DNA of 32,785 nt from assembly GCA_030141605.1 (NCBI GenBank), contig JAQGDQ010001604.1, forward strand, positions 1-32,785. The letters run 5' to 3'. This DNA is from Tubiluchus corallicola. Lineage: Eukaryota; Priapulida; Priapulimorpha; Priapulimorphida; Tubiluchidae. The notes beneath the pieces were generated by a model. That model was not told where the DNA came from and searched no databases. It was given only the letters and a program-made list of their open reading frames with translations. This document shows, piece after piece, positions 1 to 10,341 of the stretch (its first letter is position 1; every line of letters starts with the position of its first letter). The position numbers were made by a program, and so were the translations under genes.

Positions 1-1128
1 CTTTGGAAATATTGGAATGCTAATAGGTAATAAATTAAAATTCAGAATAAATACTCACTTTGGAAATATTTAGATGCCCCTAATAGGTAATAAATTAAAA
101 TTCAGACTAAACACTCACTTTGGAAATATTGGAATGCTAATAGGTAATAAATTAAAATTCTGACTAAATACTCACTTTGGAAATATTGGAATGCTAATAC
201 GTAATAAATTAAAATTCAGACTAAATACTCACTTTGGAAATATTGGAATGCTAATAGGTAATAAATTAAAATTCAGACTAAATACTCACTTTGGAAATAT
301 TGGAATGCTAATAGGTAATAAATTAAAATTCAGAATAAATACTCACTTTGGAAATATTGGAATGCTAATAGGTAATAAACTAAAATTCAGACTAAATACT
401 CACTTTGGAAATATTGGAATGCTAATAGGTAATAAATTAAAATTCAGAATAAATACTCACTTTGGAAATATTGGAATGCTATTAGGGAATAAATTAAAAT
501 TCTGACTAAATACTCACTTTGGAAATATTGGAATGCTATTAGGGAATAATTTAAAATTCAGAATAAATACTCACTTTGGAAATATTGGAATGCTAATAGG
601 TAATAAATTAAAATTCAGAATAAATACCCACTTTAGAAATATTGGAATGCTATTAGGTAATAAATTAAAATTCAGAATAAATACCCACTTTGGGAATATT
701 GGAATGCTATTAGGTAATAAATTAAAATTCAGAATAAATACTCACTTTGGAAATATTGGAATGCTAATAGGTAATAAATTAAAATTCAGAATAAATACCC
801 ACTTTGGGAATATTGGAATGCTATTAGGTAATAAATTAAAATTCAGAATAAATACTCACTTTGGAAATATTGGAATGCTAATAGGTAATAAATTAAAATT
901 CAGAATAAATACCCACTTTAGAAATATTGGAATGCTATTAGGTAATAAATTAAAATTCAGAATAAATACCCACTTTGGGAATATTGGAATGCTATTAGGT
1001 AATAAATTAAAATTCAGAATAAATACCCACTTTGGAAATATTGGACTGCTATTAGGTAATAAATTAAAATTCAGAATAAATACCCACTTTGGAAATATTG
1101 GAATGCTATTTGGTAATAAACTAATGAA
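1..1128. repeat. 57-bp minisatellite (about 19-20 copies, cut by window start)
   Basis: Head-to-tail units, each containing a GGAATGCTA core and a TAAATTAAAATTC core, recur every 57 bp from base 1 until the pattern breaks near 1128. The unit is a multiple of three, so long stretches read open (191-505, 533-1192) and encode a 19-residue repeat. That openness is trivial: several units carry an in-frame TGA, one unit near 70 has a small insertion that shifts frame, and no splice or start context fits. Units differ mainly at AATAGG/TTAGG and CTCAC/CCCAC positions, and neighbouring units share variants in blocks, which suggests local duplication of several units at once. I treat it as non-coding satellite-like DNA. 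Confidence 0.93.
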
Positions 1129-1156
1129 TATTCATTTATCAGATCAAATTGATGAT

Positions 1157-1227
1157 ATTGTCGCGGAGGATCGAACCCCCATCACAATGTAGAGGGGGGG
1201 CGAAATAAATAGCGCCCCCGTAACAAT
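1157..1227 (-). other. tRNA-sized folded segment with T-arm-like sequence
   Basis: On the minus strand this 71-nt segment begins and ends with sequences that pair over about six of seven positions (ATTGTTA against CGACAAT), like an acceptor stem. A T-arm-like block with loop TTCGATC (B-box-like GGTTCGATCC, plus positions 1168-1177) sits exactly next to the 3' strand. Inside is a perfect 7-bp hairpin, GGGGGCG/CGCCCCC at 1196-1219 with a 10-nt loop. I could not form an anticodon stem, and no A box is obvious. It could be a decayed tRNA, a tRNA-derived SINE head, or a small inverted-repeat element abutting the minisatellite. Function is unknown. Confidence 0.3.
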
Positions 1228-1229
1228 AT

Positions 1230-1698
1230 GAATAAACTTTACAATTGTGATCCAGATCCTGAAAAAATTTCTTCAATCAACATGGCAATATTGATTCAAG
1301 TAAAAATTATGATGAACTGCATTGTAATTCAACAATTAAAATGCAAATGTAAATTCTCCCTTGGGCCATGATACATCCGCAACATGCCGAAAAATTTTGA
1401 CCATTTTATTGCATCTTTGAACAGTTTAGTCACGAGTCTCTCAATTTTAGCACTATCAAAGACATGGTTAGGAGGTCGATTTAATTTACCTGTGTATAAA
1501 TTTATTAATAACAATCGTAAATATAGTAAATATAAAAGGGCCGTCGGTTTTTTTTGTTCAAAATGATTTATGTATATCAGTTCTATCTCATGAAACTATA
1601 TACAATCACTATTTGTTAACTGGTTGATCCAAGTGAGAAATAAGAGAAATTTATGCCCGGCTGGATACACCAGCACAGTTTATGAATAACGAGTGTCA
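1230..1698. other. intergenic, no gene recognised
   Basis: AT-rich sequence with only short chance ORFs on both strands (about 60 codons each, overlapping antisense). No protein similarity, repeat or RNA signal was recognised. Confidence 0.5.
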
Positions 1699-2183
1699 TT
1701 AACCCTTTCAGTCCCAAATTATTTTTTTAATAAGAAAAAATTTTTTGACTTGGTACTTTTGTTAAGTATGTCCATCTTTTTTTTCTACCTGTGCCCGCGT
1801 GCTAAATATAGCCTGTATCCGACGGGATACATTGGGATTCAATGGTTGCTAAACATGATAAAAAGCAAATTCTGTATTTTTGGAAATCTGAAGTTTGCTT
1901 CATTTTGCAACTGCTGATAATTTTTTAAAGTATTTAAGACATCTAGTATGCATGCTATGCTGATCTGTACAAAGTCTTCTCTAAAGTACTGTACCTTGCG
2001 CAGTTTTTGTGCTATGTAGATTTTTTAGTTTGCCATTTTATCACCATTTTTAGTCTATTGTTATTGGCTTAAATCAAAATAACTATTAAGAGATCAAATA
2101 ACTGTCAGTTTTAAATTTTATTAGTTTTAAAGGCAGAAAATATTCTTGTATCCCACGGGATACAACGGGTATGAAAGGGTTAA
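1699..2183. mobile_element. piggyBac-like MITE (TTAA ends)
   Basis: The segment is bounded by TTAA on both sides (1699-1702 and 2180-2183), and the inner ends are inverted copies: TTAACCCTTTCA at the left and TGAAAGGGTTAA at the right. TTAA target duplication followed by CCC at the terminus is the signature of piggyBac elements. Each half also carries an imperfect palindrome of the type TGTATCCNACGGGATACA (about 1810-1832 and 2148-2166), matching sub-terminal repeats that transposases often bind. The 477-bp interior has no transposase ORF, so it is a non-autonomous copy. Confidence 0.8.
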
Positions 2184-2493
2184 AGACAGGTTCACTAAAC
2201 TTGGTGTCCAGCCATATGGACTAACCAGCAAAATTCCACCACCTTGTAATGGCAGTCAGAACATATATAATGTAAAGCACGAACTCTCCATTAAGATCCT
2301 AAAAAAGGTTGAAGAGATTTGGTATTTGAATTACAGGTAAACAGACAAATGACTAGTCAGAGCCATCTAGTGTCAAAATCTTACAAAAAGAAATACGCCT
2401 CTCTCTATATATATATACATATATATATATAGCCTGCACTTATATTTAAATAAACAGCCCCATAAATCAATTACGCACATCATGCACACTGTG
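2184..2493. other. spacer between two MITEs
   Basis: No gene recognised. A short (TA)n tract lies at about 2405-2432. A 64-codon ORF that ends at 2340 starts inside the piggyBac-like element and has no recognisable product. Confidence 0.5.
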
Positions 2494-2740
2494 ATAGTGC
2501 CCAGGGCCTATTTCAGCCTAGGCGAGGCCCGGGGGAAGTGGGCCGTGTGAGGCCCCATCGGGGTGAGGGGCGATTGCTACCATGGTTGGCGCCCAGAAAA
2601 TTTTTGAACTGCTAGAACGCCGGAAAAGCATTTTCGAAGAGAAAATATGGAGTTATACAGTTGTCAAAGGAAAGAGCAATTGAAAGAAAAACTGCTTTAT
2701 TCTCAAGACCAGTCCTTAATACTTGTCAATACTGGCAAAC

Positions 2741-2813
<73 letters not shown>

Positions 2814-2932
2814 GCAGTATGCTCGCATAAAGCAAAAAAATGTTACATTGGCGCGAGGCCCCCCTGGAGGGTGAGGCCCTGGGGAAGTATCCCCACTTCC
2901 CCCCCCCCCTTAAAATAGGCCCTTATAGTGCC
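2494..2932. mobile_element. hAT-like MITE with 8-bp target duplication
   Basis: An 8-bp direct repeat ATAGTGCC (2494-2501 and 2925-2932) flanks a 423-bp element. Its ends are inverted: CAGGGCCTATTT at the left and AAATAGGCCCTT at the right, differing at the outermost base. Inverted similarity continues inward (AGGCCC and GGGGAAGTGGG blocks). An 8-bp duplication with CAGGG termini is characteristic of the hAT superfamily. The interior has no transposase and carries a long (GA)n tract. Internal similarity to other copies cannot be judged here. Confidence 0.85.
2744..2810. repeat. (GA)n microsatellite
   Basis: About 33 uninterrupted GA units inside the hAT-like element. The two overlapping ORFs around it (2647-2918) are open only because GA repeats contain no stop codon. 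Confidence 0.97.
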
Positions 2933-5078
2933 GTATCTTCGTGCAATATCGGACGTATTACTGTCCAAGCTTCATCTTTTATTTTGAATGCCTGCGCAAG
3001 CCAAATAAACACTGCTTTATTTTTATTCTTAACTATTAGATTAATATTAATATGTTGCCATATTATAGTACTGAGGTTATTTGAACTTAAAATACTTCTT
3101 TAAGAGATGAAGCAGTTTAGTTTTACAGTTTGAAAATCTGTATAGGTAACCTAGTTATGTTTAACGCATACTTGCCTCTCATTGGTTATTTTAAAAATGC
3201 ATAAACACAGGTGATTCCTACTGGTGGTGAAGAAGTGAATTTCTCGATCTAGCTAGACAGTTGATACTTGGATTCTGAGCGTATCGTAACGTGTGGCAAG
3301 CACGTCTAAAGCCTGTCCACACTGCTCAGTTTGAACATCTCTTTAACGAATTTGAGAAGTTTTGATTTGTACTATTGTGGAACTTCTTCTAATGTCATAA
3401 ACGGAATAGAAAGGGCTTGTTAATATGGTCAGTGGAATACGGAACTTAATCTAGACTTGTATTGGTGAGACTCCCAGCAAGTTGGTAGACGGAGTCAACC
3501 AAGCTAAACTGCCGTATCACGCGAAAGCTGTAGCTACCGTGTCAGAGGTGATGCGAAGAGGGGGCGATCCGTAGGGTGAGCTGCCAGCAGCTGTCGGAAC
3601 GTGATGGAATCGAACGACGGATGGGATGATATGGATCGATAAAACATGGAATGGAATGGAATGATGTAGTTACGTTCACAACATGGAGTGATGAAACCAT
3701 GGTTATGGAATGGAAATGGAATGGATGGAACGCAGTTAACGCGAAGACTGGAGCTCCGACGTGGTAAACCCGGTACCGGTATGCTTGTAACCGCGTATAC
3801 ACTTGTACAGTTTTGCTTTAATGATCTGTACACAGTTTTTTTTTCATGCGTATTATATTTGTAATTAAGAAAGCAATTGAATTTAATGTCTAGTTTATTT
3901 AGATTAACCGACATTGTCAATCAGTAATTTTTCCTAAATATTACATCACAACAGTGACGACGTTACACGTTAGGGAAATAACACAGAACCCATAACACGT
4001 GCTTTAGGAAGGGTCGTCACACACACAATATATTATATGATAGATATATCAAAATAGGTTTTGCGACAATGATGGGTGGTATAACCGAACATCGCAGCGT
4101 GGTTTACCAAGTCTCGTGACAATTCTCCTAATAGGTTAGTGGTGTTCAGTGTTTAATTCTGAGACATCCACTTGCTGGATCTTCTAAAATTTTATCTTCA
4201 TCAGCTTCAAGCTTAGTCACCTCTGTTACCGCCATATTACAAAATTATGTATGTCCACATTATAAGATTTCCTCAGCTTGCGGATGAATAGAAAAATCAC
4301 GTTGCAGAGCTGTGGGCTAAAATTGAAGGATTGCAACACTTCTCATTGTCAAAGAAAACATTATGTTGCTACCGGAAAGAAAAATACTGCAGAGTAAATT
4401 AAGAGGGATAATAAGTCACCCCACGTCAGTTAGTATATGATACTCGTGCTTTGTAGGAAGCATGAACAATAGTTTTCAACAAAACCAGGGTATGGTTGCA
4501 TAACAAATAGGAAAGTATTTTATCACCAGTAGTATGAAAGTTTTTCGCTGTATACATCAATATAAAAAATGGGAGCAAACATTGATGGTGTAATTTTTAC
4601 CCCACATTGGTCGGTTAAGAGTTAGCACGTTTTTGCATCTAGCTAAACGCATGATATATAAATGTTTATGACCTACTGTAGATATCTTTGAAAAAGATCT
4701 GTCATTTAAAATTTGTTTAAAGTTAAATTTCTTTGACTTCTTTAATGTAAAACGTGTTATGACAATGTCATCTTATTAAAATTTTAGATACGATCTGCAA
4801 TAAGGTATTGATCTATTGATTTTATTATGATCAAGGAACAAACTTTGCTAAACGGTGAATTACAGGAGCAAAAAAGCAGAGAGACAGAGACCTTTAAATG
4901 TGTAAACCTAATCTGCTGAAGATTTTGCAAATTAGAAATTAATAAAAACCGAAACCTGGGGAGTGAACATTCAAGGGGTAGAGATTATGAATGAAAATTG
5001 GAAGCACACACGTCCACACGTTATTTTTTGGTGCAATGATTTATCTGTCATATAACCAATATGACTAATAACTGCTGT
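2933..5078. other. intergenic, no gene recognised
   Basis: Two kilobases without a convincing coding region. A short degenerate GGAAT/TGGAA cluster (about 3640-3735) accounts for the overlapping minus-strand ORFs at 3534-3920, which have no start context or similarity I can recognise. The rest is AT-rich and unremarkable. Confidence 0.5.
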
Positions 5079-5080
5079 AA

Positions 5081-5460
5081 TAAGCCTTTTCACGGTTTCG
5101 TTGTGCGCACGCGCAGTTGCTGTAGATCAAAGATTAAATATACCCCAGTGACGCATATTAACTACAACCGTCACGTGATGTGTGGGTAAAGAAAAGCCGT
5201 CTGCCACATCAGTTCAGTAACTTCAGTTGCTTTACGTGGACTTTACTTAATTATGCACTAGTCTGGGCGTTGAGTGATTTACTAGCAGGATCTTGCTTGG
5301 GAACAAGAAAAAATGAACAAGGTAAGGTTCTAGCTAGCTGTTAAAACTGTTAGTATTAGGTGCGAGGCGTTGTCAAGTGTACACAAATGTGTTACCTGAT
5401 ACACTTAACCTTTGACCTTCTCGGGATCATCACCAATCCCTGGAACTGTGAAAAGGCTTA
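5081..5460. mobile_element. MITE family A, copy 1 (complete)
   Basis: Termini are inverted repeats: TAAGCCTTTTCACGGTT at the left, and at the right a sequence whose reverse complement starts TAAGCCTTTTCACAGTT. They are compatible with a TA duplication. Two more copies occur in this window (19950-20560 and 32474-32785). All three share internal blocks such as CGTCACGTGA, TTTACTAGCAGGATCTT and AACAAGAAAAAATGA. The conserved interior has no ORF, so the family is non-autonomous. Superfamily is uncertain; a TA target suggests Tc1/mariner-like mobilisation. Confidence 0.85.
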
Positions 5461-5648
5461 TTTTACATTTCATAGTGAAAATGTAGTAAATTCAAGTACT
5501 TGCAAAAAAATCGGCAACAGTATGTTTCTATTAAATTAATTAATATTCTATTAAAAATTAAATATTAATATTTAATAAGCAAGATATTTAATAAGCTAAG
5601 CAATTCTATAGTAAGAATGAACATGCAGCACAATAGAGATTGTAAGTG

Positions 5649-6231
5649 TAAAACCGGCATAATTAAAACTATGCTATGATACTCTAAAGTAGAATGCACC
5701 AAAAATTGGGTAAAATGGCAAGTTTTTGTTATTTATAAAAAAAACAAATGCAAAATATATTGGACTTTTGTATTCTAGCATCAAATTATCAAGATAATGT
5801 TAAAAAAATACTAAACATCTAATTTAAACCCCATACACACTTTTTTGGCTAGAATCTAGTACTACAATTGTAAAAATCGCGTATTTTCAAACTCCATTTT
5901 GTTCTGCTTTTTCTCTGTTGGCAAGCCCAGATCTTCGTCAAAAAGAGACATCTATTGGATTTAAACTTCAGTGTGTTCTTGCAAAGTCCATAGCAACCAT
6001 CATTTGTACGGCTGCTAAGTGTTTTGTAGAAACGCGAGAAAAAACAATTGCTAACTTCTACAGTGATTTTCTCTAGATTATGTTTTTCAATGCACAGCCT
6101 GCACCTCAACTTTAACATGGATTATCTCAGCTTAAAAATAACATAGAGAAATGAACTTGGTATCAAAATGATCCTCATGAAACGGAGATTCAGCGCATGT
6201 AAATAACTAGGAAAGCTTTATTGCCGACTTA
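5649..6231. mobile_element. MITE family B, copy 1
   Basis: This segment is repeated in the same orientation at 29085-29651 at roughly three-quarters identity by eye, including blocks around TTATGTTTTTCA, CAGCCTGCACCTCAACTT and GGATTATCTCAGC. The termini are diverged inverted repeats containing CCGGCA at the left and TGCCGAC-like sequence at the right; they are clearer in copy 2. The minus-strand ORF at 5849-6118 lies wholly inside the repeat and is not conserved as an ORF in the other copy, so I do not call it a gene. Confidence 0.75.
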
Positions 6232-6336
6232 TGGACGATTTTGCTACTGTTCCGTGTTATTAAAAAAGGCTTGACAGATAAAATTATAGAACTTTTGCTA
6301 TAAGATTATTCTATTGTACTATTTCATCAGTCGTCT

Positions 6337-6641
6337 TTACAAAAGTAATCCTGAGCACAGTGCAATTGTATAAATCATCATTGTTGTCCCAGGTACTGTA
6401 GCAGAATCGTGCACAGGTATTTCACAGCATTTCTTAAAGTCGCCACCCCCGCACTTGCATTGTGTATCTTTATGATAATATCTCACATCTTCAATCCAGT
6501 CCGTATAATAGGAAATTTTTGCGGCCAAATTTATTGACAAAGTGTGGTCATCAACATAATCTTCATTGGGTTTACACACCTGGACACCAATCACCTGTAT
6601 TCACCTGTTTGCTCTAATAGCATCGGTCCGCCTGAATCGCA
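6337..6641 (-). pseudogene. trypsin-like (S1) serine protease 3' fragment, disrupted
   Basis: Read on the minus strand from 6641, one frame gives CDSGGPMLLEQTGEYR followed by a stop. A second frame, one base different, continues from 6594 with VIGVQVC and then SYYTDWIED. This order and spacing match the end of chymotrypsin-family proteases: catalytic-serine motif GDSGGP, the strand ending in a cysteine, then the C-terminal helix with DWI. The tail after the domain is cysteine-rich (CKCGGGDFKKCC) and ends in a hydrophobic stretch, which could be a GPI-attachment signal. The usual Gly before the catalytic Asp is Cys here, there is a frame change near 6594, and a 10-bp duplication (ACAGGTGAAT/ACAGGTGATT) sits exactly at the break. 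No exons with the catalytic His or Asp were found upstream. Most likely it is a decayed or partial gene; an assembly error or unusual splicing remains possible. Confidence 0.55.
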
Positions 6642-7639
6642 TAATATATATGTAAAGAAAGATTCTAAAATTTCCATTATCTTGTGAGAGCAAACTTCCT
6701 TATAATTATAACCATGGCCTTTCTTAGGGAGCAAAAATGCATCACTTGTTTCTCAAAGGAGCTAGATTTCTCAGAGATAGCGTAAGATCTTTAAGACTGT
6801 AAACATTTCGCGTTCCTTCATACTTTTGCGTTGTAGAATTCTCGTTTAATAAACTAGTTTAATTTGACGACGTGTTTTCTGGTTTTCTCTACGAGCCTTC
6901 CGAGAGAAACACAAAACAACAAAGACGACTTTCTAACATACGCAAGAGTCACTTTAAAATTTACAAAATTGCTTCTGTTTAAATTTCTTTTGAATGCTTT
7001 CCAATGAGCGTTGAAATAATATAGCATGACCAGCAAGCTCACTCTGCCCAGATATTGGTGTTATCACCTAATACTTGCAAAGGTGTATTGTTTGGGATTT
7101 TTGTAAAAAATGTCCAAAAAACGTCGTGTGATTTGATCGGCTTTATTGAATATAAATACACAAACAAGAAATCAATATAAATATGCAAACAAGAAATCAA
7201 CCAACTGACCAACCAATTAGCCAAGTAACCATATGCCTTTAACCATTAACCAATAACCAATTAATGTTTTATCTGCAGATAAAATAGAGATTTTCACTGC
7301 CTCTGCACGTTAGAATAAACTTATTAATTAGCTTATTGATAACAGAAATCATGATTCTGAATTATTAAATCAAATTCACATAATAATATTAATCTAATAA
7401 TCAAAATCGATTTACATCTTTGCCCCTTTCAACCTAAAAATTAATCGTAATTCCCAGCACAAAACACCACTGTCAGCTTTGAGATCGACCAGCCAAGCAA
7501 CTAGACCAAGATTCACTGTACCATTTCGGCAGGTAAGTTACAGGTAAGAGTAAAATAATTGGTATAGTGGTTGCGTTAAAGTCTATTTATTATTGTGGTT
7601 AAAGCGGCTTGCTGTTATTGTTGTTTACTGCGTGGCGTG
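6642..7639. other. intergenic, no gene recognised
   Basis: Only short minus-strand ORFs (6854-7224) without recognisable domains. A degenerate AACCAATT-type cluster lies at about 7195-7262. I searched by eye for missing protease exons (TAAHC-like, DIAL-like) and found none. Confidence 0.45.
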
Positions 7640-8010
7640 TGAGGTAGCCACGATGGGCATGGCAAACTATCAAGACTTTATTTAATAAGCAACACATTTA
7701 TTAAACAACAAACACAACACGGTAAATATAAGAGGATAGTAATGCCAGCCCTCCGTCTTCAAGTCAGTTCCTAATCTTTCTCGAGGTGCGGGCCTCAAAA
7801 CACTTTTGACTAACTACCTAATGCGCCGTGAGCTTCTGCGCATAAGGATTACATCATCAATCTTTACTTCTGCGTCAGCCGGTCGAACATCAGCTGATCA
7901 CGTGATGCCACACCTAACTAGGCTTCTAGCCACGACGATAATTTAATCTTGCGTCGTCAAGCATTTAATCTTGAATTATTAATTTAATAATTTAATCACG
8001 AATTTAATCA
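7640..8010 (-). repeat. dispersed repeat C, copy 1 (LTR-like?)
   Basis: This segment is similar, in the same orientation, to about 18435-18740. Shared blocks include ATGGCAAA, AACACAA..AAATATAA, TAGTAATGCCA, GCGCCG and the end block TCACGTG..CCAC..AACT.GGCTTC. On the minus strand both copies have AATAAA-type sequence upstream of a conserved end and, in copy 1, a TATA-like CTTATATTTA, as in the long terminal repeats of retrotransposons. I could not fix the ends or a target duplication, and no internal coding region lies beside either copy, so a solo LTR is only a suggestion. Confidence 0.5.
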
Positions 8011-9039
8011 AAATCATTATTTAACACAGCTTTCCTTTACTATAAGTATAGTTAAATCAACCTACAGATGGAGACACGATGCAATTATTTTTACATAGGT
8101 AAGTATGGTAAATAAGCAAGTATCTTAAATTAAGCATTTAGTACTCTTATTGACCAATTTGCATCTACTGTCGAAATGAAAATATAAAATTAATTTAAAG
8201 CACAAAATTAACCAAAATACTAAACAGGCTTAATCAATTCCTAGCAAAGCTTTAAAACCATCAAAGTAATAAAACAATCAAATAACGAGAGTTCTTTACA
8301 GTCTTCATTAATATAACAATAATTAGCGATGGCGCTTTTGCATTACTTCATTACACCTGTTCAAAGTTTGTATGCTGCTGACAAGCCCATAGATATGAGT
8401 CTATGAGTCATAGATAAAGGCACCACACCCCCTGAGTTGCCTGCTGTGTTACCAAAGATTTTTTTCACGTTGTCTAGCTCCGTCGATGGGCGATTCTATT
8501 TTCTGCAAAGGGAAGGGAAGTTCTATTCTATCTTACGCCATGTTTAGGTGAGGCAGCAATTTTTGGGAGGCAAATCGGCAGAAAGGAAGGTCATCACGGA
8601 AATCTCAATTAAAAATTCCAAATCGGGGGGCTGTCATGTCCGGCATTTATTATAACTGACGCGGATCTAAGCTACAGTTATGTTGTGTAATTCAGCTTTA
8701 ATGATATAGTCTGTCGCTTGTATCAAAGCCGTACCTTGTTTTAAAGCCAACCCTTACATCCTAGCTAATTAAAAATATGTTAATATAAAAACGATGTAAA
8801 AGAATGCTTACCACACATTTAAAAAAATATAAATGAAACTTATTTGAAACATATAACTGATCACTCAATCATGATTTGTTGTTTTTCATTTTCAAAAACT
8901 TCCCCTCTAGTATAATAATATTTTTATTACTTCCCACCCGTATTTATATTTGTATATATTGTAATATTGTATCTGTATATATTGTAATTCTTTTCATAAC
9001 TAATTCTAGTGGCCTACCATAAACTAGCTTCTTAGGTCT
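8011..9039. other. intergenic, no gene recognised
   Basis: AT-rich sequence without an ORF of interest. A purine run followed by CTGTCATGTCC near 8620-8640 resembles a polypurine tract with an LTR start, but no matching second LTR was seen. Confidence 0.4.
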
Positions 9040-9172
9040 CTAGCGCAGAATTCATGAATTGTATCATATTTTTGTATTAACAAAAACTGATTATCGATGC
9101 ACATGTAATGTATATGTATATGTTTATTGCGAAATAAATCTATTAAATCTAAAATCTAATCTAATCTAACCA
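9040..9172 (+). mobile_element. possible non-LTR retrotransposon 3' tail
   Basis: The segment ends in TTGCGAAATAAATCTATTAA followed by several TCTAA-type units. A short A-rich end passing into a simple repeat is typical of CR1/L2-type 3' termini. No coding part remains, so the call rests only on this end structure. Confidence 0.3.
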
Positions 9173-10107
9173 CACATGCACTTCTCGCATACTGAAGTCC
9201 AGCTACTGCATTAACACTACACACGCATAAGTCTTACGGTCGGGATAATTATAGCAACTAAAGAAATAAAAATACTGATTTGTTGAAAACTGAAATTAAC
9301 GCAATGAAAAGTCTAACCACTACAGTAATTTATGAAACAGGTAAACACCACGTCACAGTTACAGCATCTACAGAACTCTATCAACTACAGTAGCTGCACG
9401 TATTAAACAATGGCTCAAACAAACCACGTGATGCATTCACGTGTAGCTGGACATTTCTCTCGCGGATAAGCCTGGGATAGAAAACAATGCTGCCGTTAAT
9501 TGTGATTGGACAAGTTTCGATTAAGCCACGCCTTTAAGCTCCCTGTCTAAATTGTAATGAGTGTGTTTTCACATTGGAAAATATCGTGAATACATACAGC
9601 TCGGTCGCTTGTTTTGTGTGATGGTTTCGCAAAACCTATAGCTTACCGACATTATAATACAATACGAGCGTAAAATGCTAATAAATGTTAGCAATGATAG
9701 TTAATTATTAGAGGTATTTACAAGTGCTTTTTACATAGTAATTATTTTTTGGAAATTAGCAGGCATGCAGTTAATTTATTATACCCACACAAAAATATGG
9801 TGTGCATATATGCTGGCCAGAAGCCACGCGCAGAATAATAATTATTGTCGATTGTTGTGGAGATTCGTATTACCATTGAAAAACCGGGTGATTAGTATTG
9901 ATAATAATTTTATATGCAACAGTAATGAATGCATCGCTGGGAGTCGCGCTTGGCTTCATTTCAGGGACCAAAAGTGTGTGAAATGCGCAACAATGTGGTT
10001 TAGACTTGTGGACGCTGCTGGGAGACAACTTCCTTGGCAATTTGCTGTTATAATCTCACTGTTATCCGTGTCAGCTTGATTTACATCTGATAAAGTAGGT
10101 CTTTATT
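9173..10107. other. upstream region of the GPCR gene
   Basis: Contains no supported gene. The ORF at 9765-10079 has no recognisable domain and an irregular composition, and I treat it as chance. An inverted CCAAT motif (GATTGG) and a CCACGCC motif at about 9506-9531 could be promoter elements of the downstream receptor, but no TATA box or start site can be assigned. Confidence 0.35.
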
Positions 10108-10341
10108 GTACAGTGCCTCTATTCACCACAGTTTGAGCAACTATCGAACCTGTGTTCACAACAATGGAAACACCTGCAGTACCTCTGTTCACCACAATGG
10201 AAGCAGGTACAGTACCTCTGTTCACCACAATGGAAGCCGGTACAGTACCTCTGTTCACCACAATGGAAGCAGGTACAGTACCTCTGTTCACCACAATGGA
10301 AGCAGGTACAGTACCTCTGTTCACAACAATGGACGCAGCTA
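10108..10341 (+). repeat. 33-bp in-frame minisatellite in GPCR N-terminus
   Basis: The unit (GTACCTCTGTTCACCACAATG plus 12 further bases) begins at 10179 and repeats every 33 bp for five near-identical copies. Degenerate copies extend upstream to about 10108, where an in-frame TGA (10134-10136) interrupts the pattern. Because 33 is a multiple of three, the coding copies give an 11-residue repeat, PLFTTMEAGTV, in the receptor. The sequence is also open in two other frames, which is a by-product of the repeat. Confidence 0.93.

Noticed and set aside
1-1128. CRISPR-like array (also considered for the 66-bp and 90-bp arrays)
   Set aside because: Direct tandem repeats without unique spacers, in an animal genome.
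191-1192. Long repeat-protein ORFs (19-residue repeat)
   Set aside because: The 57-bp unit is a multiple of three, so openness is automatic; stops and a frame-shifting insertion occur in neighbouring units and no start or splice context fits.
3534-3920. 128-codon minus-strand ORF
   Set aside because: Overlaps a degenerate GGAAT cluster and a second ORF in another frame; no recognisable domain.
5849-6118. Cys-containing 89-codon minus-strand ORF
   Set aside because: Lies entirely within MITE family B and is not preserved as an ORF in the other copy.
8620-9172. Polypurine run plus TGTCATGTCC as the start of a 3' LTR
   Set aside because: No second LTR, no CA end with a target duplication and no gag-pol remnants nearby.
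9765-10079. 104-codon ORF before the GPCR as a possible gene or first exon
   Set aside because: No domain, no good donor linking it in frame to the receptor, and composition like surrounding non-coding DNA.
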